A stretch of DNA of 64,000 nt from positions 19,990,946 through 20,054,945 of the forward strand of contig CM043969.1 of assembly GCA_014529385.2 (NCBI GenBank). Direction: 5' to 3'. Below the pieces are notes generated by a model. The model had not been told where the DNA came from, made no database searches, and saw only the letters and a list, made by a program, of their open reading frames with translations. This document shows positions 44,789 to 57,663 of this stretch, in pieces. Made by a program: the position numbers and the translations under genes. Source of the stretch: Adiantum capillus-veneris. Its lineage: Eukaryota > Streptophyta > Polypodiopsida > Polypodiales > Pteridaceae. Positions within the stretch are counted from its first letter, which is position 1; every line of letters begins with the position of its first letter.

Positions 44789-45539
44789 CAGGGAGCATAT
44801 TTGTTATGGATGACCATAAATTCATTAATTAGATACTCAATTACCTCATTGAGGAAATGAGTTTCCCTATCACTGACAATTTCTATTGGCAGTCCATATC
44901 TTGTGAATGCATACTCATATAAGAATGCGGCGGTGGTTCTCGCATCATTTTTTTGAGTTTCTTTAGCCTTGGCCCACTTGGTCAAATAGTCCAGAGCTAC
45001 AATGATATATTGATCTTGGGTTCTATAATCAAGTGGTTGTATTGGCCCAAAAAAATCTATACCCCATTTTGCAAAAGTTCGAGTCACCATCATTGGTCTT
45101 AAGGGCATGCTGTCTACATGGGTTGGAATTTTTTCTCGTTAACAAGCATCACACTTTTGAACATATTCTTTGGCGTCTGCAAAAAGTGTTGTCCACCATA
45201 TGCTTGCCATTAAGATTTTTCTTGTAGTGGTCTCACTAGAAAAGTGACCTCCAGCTAATCCAATATATGTGCTTGTTCTATAATAGGAATGTATTCATTT
45301 TCATTTGCACAAAAATGCAAGTGTTTATCCTTACCTCTCCGATACAATTGGTTTCCAATAAGAGAATAGTCTCTTGCTTTAGTTTCAATTGCTCTTTGAT
45401 AGCGTTTACTCATATCCTCAGGAAATGTTCGGCTTGATAAGTAAGTAACTAAATAGTTACTCCACTTAGAAACAGGTGACATTTGGAACAATGCTACATG
45501 AGGACAATATTTCACAAAATAATTAACATCTCTTTCCAT
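44789..45539 (-). pseudogene. element D integrase, C-terminus missing
   Basis: The zinc finger is readable around 45110-45270, with AGGHFS and a C-x-x-C in KCDAC. The core follows with WGIDFFGPI (first Asp) and IEIVSDRETHF (second Asp). The chain is lost just after INEFMVIH, before the catalytic Glu, at the copia junction. The N-terminal part (SLIGNQLYRRGKDKHLHFC) links to RNase H. At least one frameshift, at about 45110-45260. Confidence 0.85.
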
Positions 45540-45813
45540 AGCTGGTCAATATACCCCAAGTCTCAAGATCCGTTGCATGGTTCGGTCTTCCGCAAAGTGG
45601 TCCTACTATGGTAATATGTGCTTGACTTAGGTATTGGGTATTTTCCTTAGGACTAATGCATAACAACAATATTCCGTATTGATTTCTTTTGTATAGCCTA
45701 CTAGCTACTAACTGATACATAGTCGATTGCTCAATTAATCCAATTGTGATAGGAAGTGGTATTTGCAAACCCACTTGAGTGATGATCATCAGTGATACCA
45801 TATTTTCCGACCA

Positions 45814-47221
45814 TCAAGGTATCATTTCAACGGGGAACAGATATGCATCTAGTAGTTCATCGTCCACTCCTTTGGGTGGTTCTCCTAAAACAATCCTTGA
45901 TAGATGATCTACTCTTTGATGAGTGGTGCGCTTTCTTACAACTACAGTGAAATAAAATTCTAAAAGAATGATGAACCATCTCACTATTCTTCCTGTGTTG
46001 CATGGCTTATTGATCAAGTACAATAAGGCTTAGTGGTCCACAAAAAATACAAATTTGTTTGCTAATAGGTCATGTCTATAATTTTTTATGGCATAGATCA
46101 TTCCTAATCCTTCCCTTTTAGTGGTAGTATTATTCTTTCCCGCTTATTCAATTGTCGGCTAGCATAAGAAATAGCAAAATCAAATTTTTCGTCTCCTGGT
46201 TGAACTATTATACATCCTTGGAAGCATCTACATGTATGTGAAATATCTTATTCCAATCTGGTGCTTTCAATATTGGAGCTGAAGTGAGAGCTTGCTTAAG
46301 CTTCATGAAGGATTCTTCATATGCCTCAGTCCATTCAAAGTGTCTAATCAAACTATACATGGATTTTGCAATTATTTTGTACATGTAAATGAACCATCTG
46401 TAATTGCCACAATGTCCCATGAAGGCTTGAACCCCCTTTACTATTGTCAGTCTAGGCAAATCAGCAATAACATGAAATTTATCCATATTAGTAGCTATGC
46501 AATTTTTAGACACTATATGTCCAAGAATTTTTCCTTGTCTACCCATAAATGTGCACTTTTCAGGATTTAAGAAAATCCTATAAAGTCTACATTTTTCGAA
46601 TACTTTTTTGAGGTGTTCAAAATGATCAGCGTGGATTGATGAATGTACGCATAGATCATCCATATATACCTCCAAGGAATTCCTAATATATTCTTTAAAA
46701 GCATGACTCATCGGTCTTTGAAAGGTGGCAGGAGTATTATTTAACCCAAAAGGCATAACCCAGTAAGCAAAAATACCCCATTCCGTTGCAAAGGCAGTTT
46801 TATGCCGATCCTTGGGGTCAACCAAAAGTTGATTGTATCCCAAAAGGCCATCTAAAAAGTTGTAAGCTTATTTACCTGCAACTCGTTTTAAAACATGCTC
46901 AGTGATTAGAAGAGGAAAGTTGTCTCTAATGGTAGCTACATTCACTTTCTTAAGATTGACACACACCCGTATTTTTTCATTTTTCTTGGGTATTACCGCA
47001 ATTGGAGACACCCAATTTGTGTATTCAATTTCATAAATGAATTTGGACTCCTTTATCTTTTCAATCTTTATCTTCCTGGCAAATGTCTCGTTATATGTGT
47101 ATGGCCTTTGTCTACTTGGTTTTGCATCGTCTCTCATGGGTATGCTATGTTGATAGATTTCTGGATCAACACCCTTGAGATCCTTATATGATGAAGCAAA
47201 GATATCTCGATATTCTTTCAA
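45814..47221 (-). pseudogene. element D reverse transcriptase and RNase H
   Basis: The reverse transcriptase spans 47221 to about 46450: WVSPIAVIPKKNEKIRVCV fingers, MPFGLNNTPATFQR, and the catalytic YMDD at 46655-46666 within VYMDDLCVHSS. RNase H follows (HIHVDASKDV at 46210; then stops; TTHQRVDHLSRI at about 45880-45915, where the last acidic residue lies). A frame break lies at 46844-46867, and stops lie at 46024-46207. Catalytic YMDD is retained, but the chain cannot be translated through. Confidence 0.85.
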
Positions 47222-47332
47222 TAAGCTTCACAAAAGCTCTTCTTCTTCTTCTGTCAGGTTGTTTGCAATGTATGCAGGTCTAGGCTCTTCTCCTGGTTCA
47301 GCCAAATTATCCTTTTTGTGTTTTCAGGTCCT

Positions 47333-48381
47333 TCATAGGACTCGCCTTGTTTTTGTAGTAAGTTTGACAAGTTGTTTGACTATGATTTTTCGATCTTGGA
47401 GAGTATATTTCTTGTAATGGAATGGTACGCTCATTAAATTTGTACCATTCTCTTCAATGGTTTCCATTTCTGTCGTATATATCTCCGTTAGGGTTTTTTT
47501 CAACTCTTGATACTTCTTTTTTCGTTCAACTCGAGTCATGGTTGAACCCTTGTACTATTTTTTAGGATTTTTTTGAGTTTCTTTTGTCATTTTTCTTGAT
47601 GTTTTTGTCATTTCATGTTCTCCGTTTAAAGGATATCTACCAGTGATTTTGTCCTTGACACAATCATGTGCATCTATCTCTCACGTTTCTGAATAGGAGT
47701 GTCTTTGTTCAACCAAGATGGAAGCTTGGTTTCAACCGAAGAGACTGAATCAAATTCTTGTATAGGAATTTTCATGAAATCTCTATAATTATGATCTTTT
47801 AGATTAACCCTTGTTATAATCCCACTTGCTTTAAGTTACAGATAATTGTTTCCTCAATCTTGGATGAGTTGTACCTGTTGCATGAAAGGTCTTCCCAATA
47901 TGATTTTGTAATTGAGTTTCTTTCCAAAGTCTACTATCATGGTAAAAGTGTGTTGATATTCAATCCCATAGGAATTAACTATCACTTTTTCAAGCAGTCC
48001 TAAAGGTCTTTCGATGTGTTTATAAGCCAATTACAATTTCATTTGAGTTTGTCTAATGGCTGGTTGTCCCCAGGATTCCCATACTACTTTTGTGGCTATG
48101 GCTATGCCTGCCCCACTATCCAGTATTGCCATGGTTTCTATATCATTATATCTCACTGGAAGGGTGGTGTTTCCTTCTTCTCCTTCGTAGTATTCTCCAA
48201 CTTTGTTCATTGGAACAGATCTAATCTCTTCGTTATCCATTTTGTGTTTTTTTTTCATTTTTTTTGCAATTAGCCTTGTTGTTACCACCTTCTCTAGAGT
48301 TTTATGTAGATCATTCCATAAATATGGTTTGATTTTCAACAGTTCTCCTAAAGTAAGAGTGCATTGGATGGGTGTAGACAT
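47333..48381 (-). pseudogene. element D protease and linker
   Basis: The protease active site is intact as ETMAILDSGAGIAIAT in the frame 48031-48381. The following flap and ILG-type regions (47.6-48.0 kb) are broken, and the linker resumes at 47333-47539 (YQELKKTLTEIYTTEM). It is preceded by a basic stretch, KKMKKKHKM. Confidence 0.75.
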
Positions 48382-48516
48382 GATTAAATGAATGTTGTCT
48401 ACTTCTAGGTTCTATTTCAGTCTTTTTACTTAAGTGGTTTTACACACTATGGATTCATCTTCGTTATCTCCCAAGTAAGAGGGTAGTGTTTTCAAGGTCA
48501 ATGGTTTAGACATTCC

Positions 48517-50939
48517 TCAAGCTTCAGATCCGCAATCCCCATACAAGGATTGTACATCCATTTCCATATCAGGAGGTGGGTTGTCTAACCAAACTTCCTC
48601 TATAGGAGCTAACTTTAGAGTTAAGCTCCCATCATTAATCTCTCTAGCTTTTTCCCATAAGTGTCCTGGCCAGTCTTCTTCTACGAATGGAATTCCGTCT
48701 AAGGCATCTTCGCTGTTCGGCACTATAAGTTCTAGATTTTTTGTTTCAAGGTGGGGTGGGGTTCTACCACCACTTTCAATTTTTCTTGATTGGCTCTTAC
48801 CACAAGCTCCTCAGATTTTGCCATACTTTCAAGCTTGGGTTCTTGTTTTTCCAGCATCTCTTGCGTGATTCTTATCAAATTTTGATAAGCTTCAAGCTTA
48901 GCCACTTCCATGTCTAAATAAGGATAGTTCTTCCATTTGTTTTCCATGTTTTGGCAAGCTTTAAGTCTTGCTTGGCAAGCTTCCAAGGCTACATTAATAG
49001 GCTCAAAAAATTTATCAACTAAAATTGATCCTCCAGATTCCACGGTGGTTTCTTTGATTTTTCTTCCAGTTTCTTTCACCTTTTCTTAAAATAACTTCTT
49101 TGCTTTTTCCTTAATTTCAGCCCGTTGTTTTTGTTTTCTCATCTCATACCTTTTGTTTTTTCTTCTTTTGGTCTTTTGAGAGAAAATTTTTGTATTCTCC
49201 AAATCATCAGAGGAGTTATGTTTCTTTTTCTTAGCCTGGGCTCTGGTGATTACCTTGATTGGAACAATCGGTTCGTTCTCAGATGAGCTACTAGGTATCA
49301 CTTGGACTACCTTCACTACTGTTTTACCCTTGTTTAAAGGATTTTTAGGACAATCCTCTGGGAATTGTCCTCCCTTTTTGCAACATTGTATGCAATAAGC
49401 TTCAATTGGCCTGAGGTTTTTGTCAGGCTCTGGGCATTCGTTCTTCTGACAATGATCATCTGCACCACAGTTATGACAATTTCCAGTTCTTGGCTTAATC
49501 ATGGGTCTTACGATAGGAGGTATAACACCTTGATTAGCCACATAATATATTGGTGCAAGCCCGAGTGGAGTATAAGTCATAGGTTCTTCCATTGGTGGTG
49601 GACGTGAATTACACCAATCTCCTTCTACCATTACTATAGATGGACTAGGCTCAACATAGGGTATAGCACGCACTAGTTCTTGTTCATCTATGACTTCTTT
49701 GAATGCATGTACTTTACAGGCACTGCATTATGTCCTAAATATGGAGGTTGTTGGCCCAACACAGGTTGAAGTCTTTCCATACCCATCAGTGGTCTTTGAG
49801 TTGGGGCCATATTAGGCTCATATTTGTGCATGGGTTGTCATTGTGGCCTCATAGGCACGTATTGAACATTCCCATCATACTTTGATCGGTAATAGCACTC
49901 ATTGGTCTCATGGTTGGTCCATTTACCCTCGATTGCACACCATTTTTGTGGCCTAATTGGTTTTCCCTCTTGAGGTATCCCTTGCCTTGGTCCCCTCATA
50001 GGTGCTTTTTGTATGTTATTCATCATGTCATTCATCCTCTTGAGCATGTCTTCTATGGCTAAAAGCGGTGCTGCAGTAGCCGTTCCTACTTGTGCTGGTT
50101 TAGTGGATGTTGTTTTCTTGCTTTGGTTATCCTTAAGGACATCTTCTTCATTGAAAATATCACAATTTTCTCCTAAGTCAATAGCATGTGACACACACTC
50201 TTCTAGGGTTGTATGCTTCTTACTATACAATATAGCATGAAGTTCTTTGTTTAGCAGTCCCTCTAGAAACAAAGATACTAGTCGTTCTTTTGTCGGTATC
50301 TTTAGCTCTGGGCATCTTGCAATGTATTGCTTCATTTGAGTTGCACAATCCCTAACAGACTTACCTTGTTTCTATTTAAAGCTATAGATTTGAGCTACCA
50401 TATTGTGTTTGATCCCCGTTTTGGAACAAGCAGCTACAAATCCTTGAGCTAAAGTATTCAAGTCCATGATTGACCTTGGTGGAATGTTTTGTAACCATGT
50501 CAATGCTTTTCCTTCTAATGTCATTCCAAACCCCTCGAATTGAGTATGGAATCAAATATGTGTTCTGCTCTTAGCACTTGCTTAAAGCTTGCTTAGTGGT
50601 CATATGGATCCCCCGATCCACTGTAATTTTGACCCATTTCTAAAAATCAACTGGTCTGACACGTCTATTTGGTTCAACTCCCGGTCTCCTGGCAGTTGGT
50701 CCCGTTCCTAGTCCTTCAAACCAGTCTATTGAGTTTAGTGACTCATGTAGCCTTGGACTGGCGTTAGTGTCACCTAGTTTTCTTTGTGATGACGTGGTTT
50801 CCGGTTTCTTAACATTACTCTCAGAAGATCTCTCACAATGTTCATCTCTTGGAATAGTTTTTGGTCCTTGGCCCAATATCCAATCCCTTATGGAGTACCC
50901 TTGGTATTTGGTTTGTTCCACCTCCTCACTGGTCATCAT
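48517..50939 (-). pseudogene. element D Gag
   Basis: The capsid-like part is readable across about 49838-50530 (ALTWLQNIPPRSIMDLNTL, then KSVRDCATQMKQYIARCPEL, then LFLEGLLNKELHAILY). A cysteine-rich part follows at about 49400-49510 with CHNCGADDH and CIQCCKKGG, a pair of degraded zinc knuckles, then a basic tail and helical segments (48732-49079). The N-terminal piece is 50640-50939. It is broken into five frames. Confidence 0.75.
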
Positions 50940-50960
50940 AGCAAAGTTATTGTTATAACA

Positions 50961-51805
50961 ATCCCTAAATAGGTAGGTTTGTACATCGACCTACCAAAAA
51001 ACGAGGTAATAGATCATGGAGATGATATGGTCGTAGAAGAAGTCCTTGAAGAGCAGGAAAAGGTAATCGAGCAATCCAATTTGCTCTCGCATGAAGTGGT
51101 TGAAGATGAAGTGTTAAAGGCTATGGAAAAAAAAGATTGGCATGGTGAATCAGGTATAGAGTGTGTACTGTTTGAAGAACCTGCAATAGAGGGTATGCTT
51201 GGAAAATATGTAGGCTTGAATATGTAGCAGGTGGAGGAAAATTGCAGTGTGTTGCTACTTTATGCTATGCTATGGATACATATGGTGTTGAAGGTTGCTC
51301 TACAGGTATCTTGTATTGGTTTCCGGGCTTTTTTGAAGAGAATTATGATACGGAGAGCTCTCTAGCAGGTGAGAGAATCATGATGTATGGTGGAAATGCT
51401 TCACAGGTTGGTATACAAGCTTGTTTTGTGTATGAAGCTAGCGTATGGATACAAGGAACTGAAGATCGATGCTATGCCAAGCTGCACGAGAAGCTTGTTT
51501 TTAGGTTTATAGGTGCAGAAAAAAGGTTGATCATGCATGTACTATGGATTCATGGCTGTGCTCAATGACATTTATTTGATCCCAGCGGAGTTTGCATCAC
51601 AGTTAGGAGAGCCTGTGGCTTATCATTTGACCCAGGCGGGTGCTACGGCAGACAGTGAAGCTCTCTATCTATCTACTAGATTTACTCTATCTATCTACTG
51701 CTTCATATAAATACTATCTATCAATTTCTTATTATGCAATGCTACTTTACCTAAATAATGCTATGGTTGAGCATGAATGCTCAATGAGGGGTTGGGCAAT
51801 GATGG
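50961..51805 (+). pseudogene. unidentified plus-strand coding remnants
   Basis: Plus-strand frames at 50979-51227 (acidic, VVEEVLEEQEKVIEQ) and 51242-51568 are followed, in another frame, by DIYLIPAEFASQLGEP (about 51567-51615). They lie directly upstream of LTR-like block B copy 2, so they may be the end of the polyprotein of an element whose 3' LTR is that block. No known domain is recognised. Confidence 0.3.
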
Positions 51806-52938
51806 TGCAACTGAGTTGTGTCGACCTAAGATAGTGGTACTAGCATCAGTGTGGAATTGTGAGGACTCATGAAGAAGCAATGGAGCAAATACTAGATGCA
51901 GGTTGCAGCAAGTTGGATTGTGATGTGTATGCCAGATGTGGCATTTTACAGGTCAAGCAATGATTTTGGGACTCTAATGATCGAGATGTTTGCAGGTACA
52001 TGACATATAGTCACCATTTACTCTATGGCTTGTTTTTTTGGCTTGTTATTTGGAGTTCTTTTGGAGATCCAGTCCAAACCAAAGCTTGAATGTGGCCATT
52101 TATTCTGGTTGCATTGGGATTCAGAGGAGCCCATGCTTGTTGCAGTCGCCATTATCGGCAAGTATCAAAGCATCTGGGGACTTCATTCTTGTGGGTCAAT
52201 TATGTTTACTTAAAGCCAAAGACCTTGGTTCCAAAGCAAGGTCACGTTATGGTAAGAGATGCAAAGCTATTGGCCGCGGGTTGCCTCTCGTGGGAAGGGG
52301 GTTCGAGTAGAGGATAATATAAAAAAAATAAATTACTGGAACTAAAGGCATGCACTGCAGTTGCATGCAGATGAGGGCGCCATCCAAAGGAAGAAGGAAG
52401 GCCACGGCCACCATGCCTTGGGAGGAGTGCCAAGGAGGGCCAGGGGCAGTGATGCATGAGGTGAGGCCAAGGGGTCCGAGCAGAGAAAGCCACCAAGCTT
52501 GGTGACTCAGGGGCTCCATTCCAAGGGGGCGCCATTGGGCAACTGAACAGGTGTTGAAGACATCCACCTCAACGGAGGATATGGCATGTACTGTGGATTG
52601 CATGTGACAAAGTAAAGTTGTAAAATGGGTGGGCAGTTAAAAACGAGGCCAAGGAAGAAGGGTTGGCCATCTCAAAGGGTTGCAGGACCGCCAAGAGGGC
52701 TAAAAGGAAGCCGCCAGAGCTTGGATGTTGCATGAGGGGAGGTTGCTAGGGGTGGCCTTTGGAAAGCACTGCCGGAGGATGCCTTGGCGTATGCTTGAGG
52801 ACACTATTGCAAAAGGAGGATTGAAGAGCAAAGGACGACGGGGAGTTGATCACAGTGCTGGAGGAGGAGTATAAGGGGTGGTCTGTAGCAACGGAGAGAG
52901 AGAGAGATTGGGGAGATGTATCTGTGAGCAGGACACGT
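51806..52938 (+). repeat. LTR-like block B, copy 2, left part
   Basis: This is the inverted counterpart of about 11592-10343. It starts TGCAACTGAG and is interrupted after ACGT at 52938 by the Tat-type element, then continues at 60030. Confidence 0.75.
52240..52330 (+). other. possible tRNA-like (pol III B-box) segment inside block B
   Basis: GGTTCGAGTAG at 52300-52310 is close to the B-box consensus GGTTCGANNCC and is followed by an A-rich stretch (ataatataaaaaaaataaa). The same sequence exists in copy 1 at 11088-11098. No convincing A-box or cloverleaf is found, so a tRNA-derived SINE inside the LTR is only a possibility. Confidence 0.25.
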
Positions 52939-53814
52939 TGTTGGGAAACAAGCAAACTGAAACACCTCTACAGTGATGTCACCCAAGAGCGTTGAAAGAG
53001 CACTACAAGAACACCAAAAGCCTTGGAAAACACCTTTGAAACACCACAAGTCCAGCAAGAGCAGTCCCCTTGGGAATTTACTGGCCGTCGCCCACCCAAA
53101 GGACCATAGAGCATAGGAGAAAAGCCCTCCTGTCAACACACGGACTTATAGCACACGCTGACCAATGCATATGAAGACAAGAGCTTTCCCTTTCCCAAAT
53201 GAACACCAAAAACCCACAACTTCAACCTCAACTTCACAACTCATAGAAACAAGCCCTCCCAATCTGCCTACATGCAATTTTCCACCAAGCTGCCATAGTC
53301 GTAACCCTGCAGAGAACTAGTCATAACCTGAAGATCACAACTCCAATTGGGGCACTTTAAAGCTTGGAAAAAAGATTGAAAAATGACTGGCGAGAAATCT
53401 GAAGATGAAAAACATTGATTCCATACTCCGCCATGAGCAAAATTGACGCTAACAGAAAGCTGTCCTAGCACGACTACACGTAGAGAAGGCTAGTCGAGGC
53501 AAAAAACTGCATCAAAAAGCACCAAGGAGGCACAACGAGCTAAAACCTACAAATTTCTGATGTTTGGATGAACTTTTTTAAGTTTGTACATGAGTTTATT
53601 TATATACAAGTCTCGCTTCTACAAACTAACTCACGGGCACTTACAGTAGCCCGATAGTTGTCACTAAACTAGCGACTTGCAGTGCATGTACATGTGCTTG
53701 CTAAATCAAGCTAAAAAACCCACAAAAAGAAAGCCCACACACCCTTTTGACATCGAGCGTCATGTCCGTATGTACAAATTTACAAAAAACAGGGTGTCAG
53801 AAATGCGCCCAACA
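52939..53814 (-). repeat. element C 3' LTR
   Basis: This is the left LTR, 876 bp. It is the 3' LTR because coding runs leftward. The TATA-like site seen in the other copy is mutated here (about 53645). Confidence 0.85.
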
Positions 53815-54971
53815 TAGTTTGCCACACCCCAGCCTGCTAGATCGTTCATGATCAGCAGCACAAAAGAGATCCTGTAAACCACATGAGGGAGTCTTCACTT
53901 CATCTTCATCATTAGCCACATGATCAGAAAATTGTTCAAAAGAAGGCTCATCCTCAATCACAGTCATCAACCTTGCAATATACTTCTTCAACCTGTAGCC
54001 ATTCACACGTGCTTTATGTGGGGTACCATCCAAGTCAGCAAGCTGATATGTGCCATTTGGAAACCTGTTTAAGACCAATAAAGGACCTTGCCACTTGATT
54101 TGAAATTTCTTATGAAAAGTTATATCAAGCTTACTATTGTAACGAAGCACAATGTCACCCTTCTTGATGTCCTTGTCCTTTACCTTCTCATTTGCCTTTG
54201 CTTGATTCTTCTTCAAGACCTACTCATAATGCTCAAAAGCCAACAACCTATCCAATTGTACACATTGTAAATATAAAAGTCTTTCCTTGAATGCATCATT
54301 GGGCTCTTCTTCAATCTTTAGCATCATTTTCAAGGTTGGTATCTCCACCTCAATAGGAAGTAAAGCCTCTTGCCAGAAACTAGATGGAAGGGAGAGAAAC
54401 CAGTGCCTGATTTGATGGCAGTCCTATAAGCCCATAGAGCACAAGGTAGCTCTAAATCCCAAGTCTTCACATTGTTTCTTGTCATCTTTGTAAGAATTCT
54501 TATAAGCTCTCCATTAAACCTTTCATTCATGCCATTGCATTGGGGATGATATGGAGTAGTATACCTGCGATGCACATGAAGCTTCTCACATAGATAATCC
54601 ACCAACTCTCCCCTGAAACCTGGACCCTTGTCAGAAAGTAACTCCAATGGCATGCCAAATTTGTAGCAAATATTTTCATATATAAATAAGGAAACATCTT
54701 TACTTGTGATGTGCTTAATAGCTTTGGCTTCGGCCCTACTGGATAGATAGTCAACATCAGTAAGTATGTAACATTTGCCTCTAGCTATCATAGGTAGAGG
54801 ACCTATTGCATCAATAGCCCACTTCTCAAACACATCATAAGCCACAATGGTGCCTCTAATTTCTGATTTGAGAACCCTATTTTCCATGCTTTGACACTCT
54901 TTACAAGACTTGCACCAATGATGAACATCACGTTGAACACTTGGCCACACATAACCCAAGACTTTATGCAA
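53815..54971 (-). pseudogene. element C integrase
   Basis: It contains the C-x-x-C of the zinc finger (WCKSCKECQ), the core WAIDAIGPLP (Asp 1), LLSDKGPGFRGE (Asp 2), and YHPQCNGMNERFNGEL (Glu). The frame then breaks near 54330-54216. The C-terminal domain follows at 53797-54216 (KKGDIVLRYNSKL...KFQIKWQGPLLV), with a tail running into the LTR. The catalytic D, D, E triad is readable. Confidence 0.85.
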
Positions 54972-55184
54972 AGTGATCTTTGAAGCAAAGTGACCACCAT
55001 CCTCCTATAGAATTTTGTAAATTTTCTCTTTCCAATGCACTTTTTTCATCACAAGATCATCCCCCTTCATATACAAGGCATTGCCAAGTAGCACATACCT
55101 TTTGGCACGACATAGGAAGGCATATTTTTTGGACTTCTCCAACTCTAATGGAAGCATACCTATTTGTAGAAACTCTTCCTCCCT

Positions 55185-55667
55185 CTATAAAGATTCCCTT
55201 CCCAAATAAAGAGGAGAATCAGCCCTTATCACGTACAATTGCCCAATTGAAGCTTGCGCTACACCATGTGCTTCTTCATTTTGAGACCTGTCCACATGCC
55301 TTAAACTCCAAGATTCAAAATGCTTAAGCAGATTCTTCACTTGAAAACACATACTTTTAAGCCTTGGATTCTTACTTTGCCACACCCCAAGTACTTGCTT
55401 AACCACCAAAAGAGCATCACCTCTTACCCTCACACGACGGATGCCAAGCTCAAGGAAAAGGTTGAGACCTTTCTTCAAAGTAGCATACTCAGCTTCATTG
55501 TTGCTTTGTGCTGTAAGCTTCAAACTCATTTTAGCTACCAAAGCACCTTGAGGATCATAAATTACAACACCTCCTGAAGCTTCACCATGCACTTTCCTGT
55601 AAGAGCCATCAAAAAACAATAGATAGGCATTGTCTATGTCAGGAGCTTCCACATGTTGCTTCTTCAT
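55185..55667 (-). pseudogene. element C second (Tat-type) RNase H
   Basis: A 160-codon open frame has YLLFFDGSYRKV (Asp), QSNNEAEYATLKKG (Glu) and VRVRGDALLVVKQV (Asp), then NEEAHGVAQAS at the position of the last acidic residue. This extra RNase H between the polymerase unit and integrase is the hallmark of plant Tat elements. It is the least damaged domain of the element. Confidence 0.8.
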
Positions 55668-55816
55668 TGCATCCTCCTTAAGAAGAAGAGGGATTTACTT
55701 ATAAGTAAGCAAATCAGCCAATGTAGCCCTTGTACTCTTATCAACAAGAAAAGAGAATTGGAATTTTTGTAGCTCCACAGTCCACTTCATGAGCCTCTTT
55801 GACAAAGTAGGGCTAT

Positions 55817-57000
55817 TCACCAATTGAGGTAGAAGAGTGTAGCAGTGAAGAATGTGAATGGTTTAGGGAGAAGGTAGTGCCTAAAACTTCTACATGCATA
55901 AACCACACTCACCATGATGAGCTCCACCTTGGTATAGCATCTTTTCACCTCTAGCTTCACCCTGCTAGCCCAATAGATAGGCTTCATGTAGTGGGAGTTG
56001 TTGCCTCTTTGAAGCATCATAGCTCCAATGGCATCCTCACCTACTGATGGATTCACATAAAACTCCTTATCCCAATTAGGAGCTGAGAACCAAGAACCTC
56101 TTTGATACCTTGAAAAACCTCTTCACACTCATTTGTCCATTGTAGAGGATCCAACCTTGCTACTTGTTGTAGAGGATAAAGAAGTTGAGAGGACAAAGGA
56201 ATGAGGCCATATAATTCACCTTTTGAAGAAATTTTCTTTGTATCTTTAGGTGATGGGAGGAGCACCAAAGCCTTCACTTTGTCAGGATCCGCTTCAATCC
56301 CATTCTCTGAGATCATATGCCCCAAAAACTTCACTCTTGGTTGAGCAAGATGACATTTCTTTGGGTTGAGTTGACCTCCACTTTCATCTTATTGCTTCAA
56401 TGCCATCCCAAGCTTTACACAATGATACTTTCTAGAGCTATAAACACAAAAGTCATCAATAAGATCCTTCACAAACTTGCCAAGAAAGGGAGAGAACACC
56501 TTATTGACGCGCTTTTGATACCCGCACAGCCATTCATAATACCAAAAGGAAGCACACAATAACAAAAGCATCCCCATGGTATTCTTTCGATCTTCTAAAG
56601 CCAAGGTGAGCTGAAAATATCCAGAGAATCAATCACATACACTATACCTCTCATGCCGTGCAATAGAATCAAGTATGTCATCTATGAAAGGAAGAGGGTA
56701 TGGATCCCTCTTCATGACTGCGTTTAGAGGCTTAAAATCAACACATATCCTCCACTTTCCATCCTTCTTGGGTGTGACAACAACAGGACTCACCCATTCT
56801 GCAGTGCTCACAGGACATATGAAACCTGCTTCAAGAAGCTTGTCTACCTCTTCCTTTAAAGCATTAAGTTGTACTTGTCCCATTATTCTTAGCTTTTGGC
56901 GTACGGGTTGAGGTCCTTCCTTGATTGGAATGTGGATTTTCTCTCTCTTAAAGCCTCTAATTTCCTCATAAGAAGTGATCAATAAATGGGGAAATTGTTG
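55817..57000 (-). pseudogene. element C reverse transcriptase and first RNase H
   Basis: The fingers region reads EEVDKLLEAGFICPVSTAEW, then KDGKWRICVDFKPLN up to a break at 56629. The palm continues at 56389-56604 with LIDDFCVYSS, where the usual Y-x-D-D tyrosine is leucine (LIDD, 56452-56463). Then KFLGHMISENGIEADPDKV (56053-56334) and the RNase H GAMMLQ region (55817-56056). There are several frame changes. Not functional. Confidence 0.85.
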
Positions 57001-57663
57001 TATCATATGTAGGTACTCACTCTTCTCATGACTAGTCAAGTCGGAAGACAACATACCTTGTATCAGCTCTTGTTTGATATTAGGTTGAACTTTGGATTGC
57101 ATCAGCTCTTCAATTTGCTCATAAGGACCAGAGATATCCTCATTCTCCATAAGGCCAAGAAAACTTTTTTTCTCATCATGCTCTTCTTCAACAACCAAGG
57201 AGGAAACATCTAGATCGCTATCGCTGCTATCTTCCACTTCACTGCCATCGTCCCCATTGTCTTCTTCTTCACTTGAGTACTCTTCTTCATCACTTTTCTC
57301 ATCAAAATCAGCATCCAAAGATTTCTTGCTAGCCATTTCAAACCTCTTCTTATCGCCCCTTCTATTGTAGAGAGTGATGGTACCATCTCCCCAATCCTGT
57401 ATAGCTTTGGTTGCCTGTAACCATGGTCTTCCAAGGATGAGAGGAAAAGCACCAATAACCATAGGCATAACATGGCAATTGACAAGCACTTTAACATCAA
57501 ATACATCCACCTCCAAGTCCTTTACAACTCCCAAGCACCTCACCCTTGATTGGTTGGCAAGATTTATGCAAAAACCAAAATTCTTCACCATGTTGAGTCC
57601 CAACTTTGATACACGAGCTTGAGTATCACACATACCTATGCACGTCCATCAATATAAGCCTCT
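57001..57663 (-). pseudogene. element C protease with acidic linker
   Basis: The active-site region reads EAYIDGRA, a stop, then VCVI, in place of D-[TG]-G-A. A one-base shift follows and the frame reads VSKLGLNMVKNFGFCINL to FPLILGRPWLQATKAIQDW. A long acidic linker (DEKSDEEEYSSEEED) precedes the reverse transcriptase. The protease is dead by both substitution and stop. Confidence 0.8.

Larger units (their letters stand above)
44789..50960 (-). mobile_element. Ty3/gypsy element D, decayed, truncated at both ends
   Basis: The minus-strand order gag, protease, reverse transcriptase, RNase H, integrase identifies Ty3/gypsy. No LTR, primer site or polypurine tract is present: the 3' side ends inside integrase at the copia junction, and the 5' side ends near the Gag N-terminus at about 50960. 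Many frameshifts and stops separate the domains. Confidence 0.85.
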
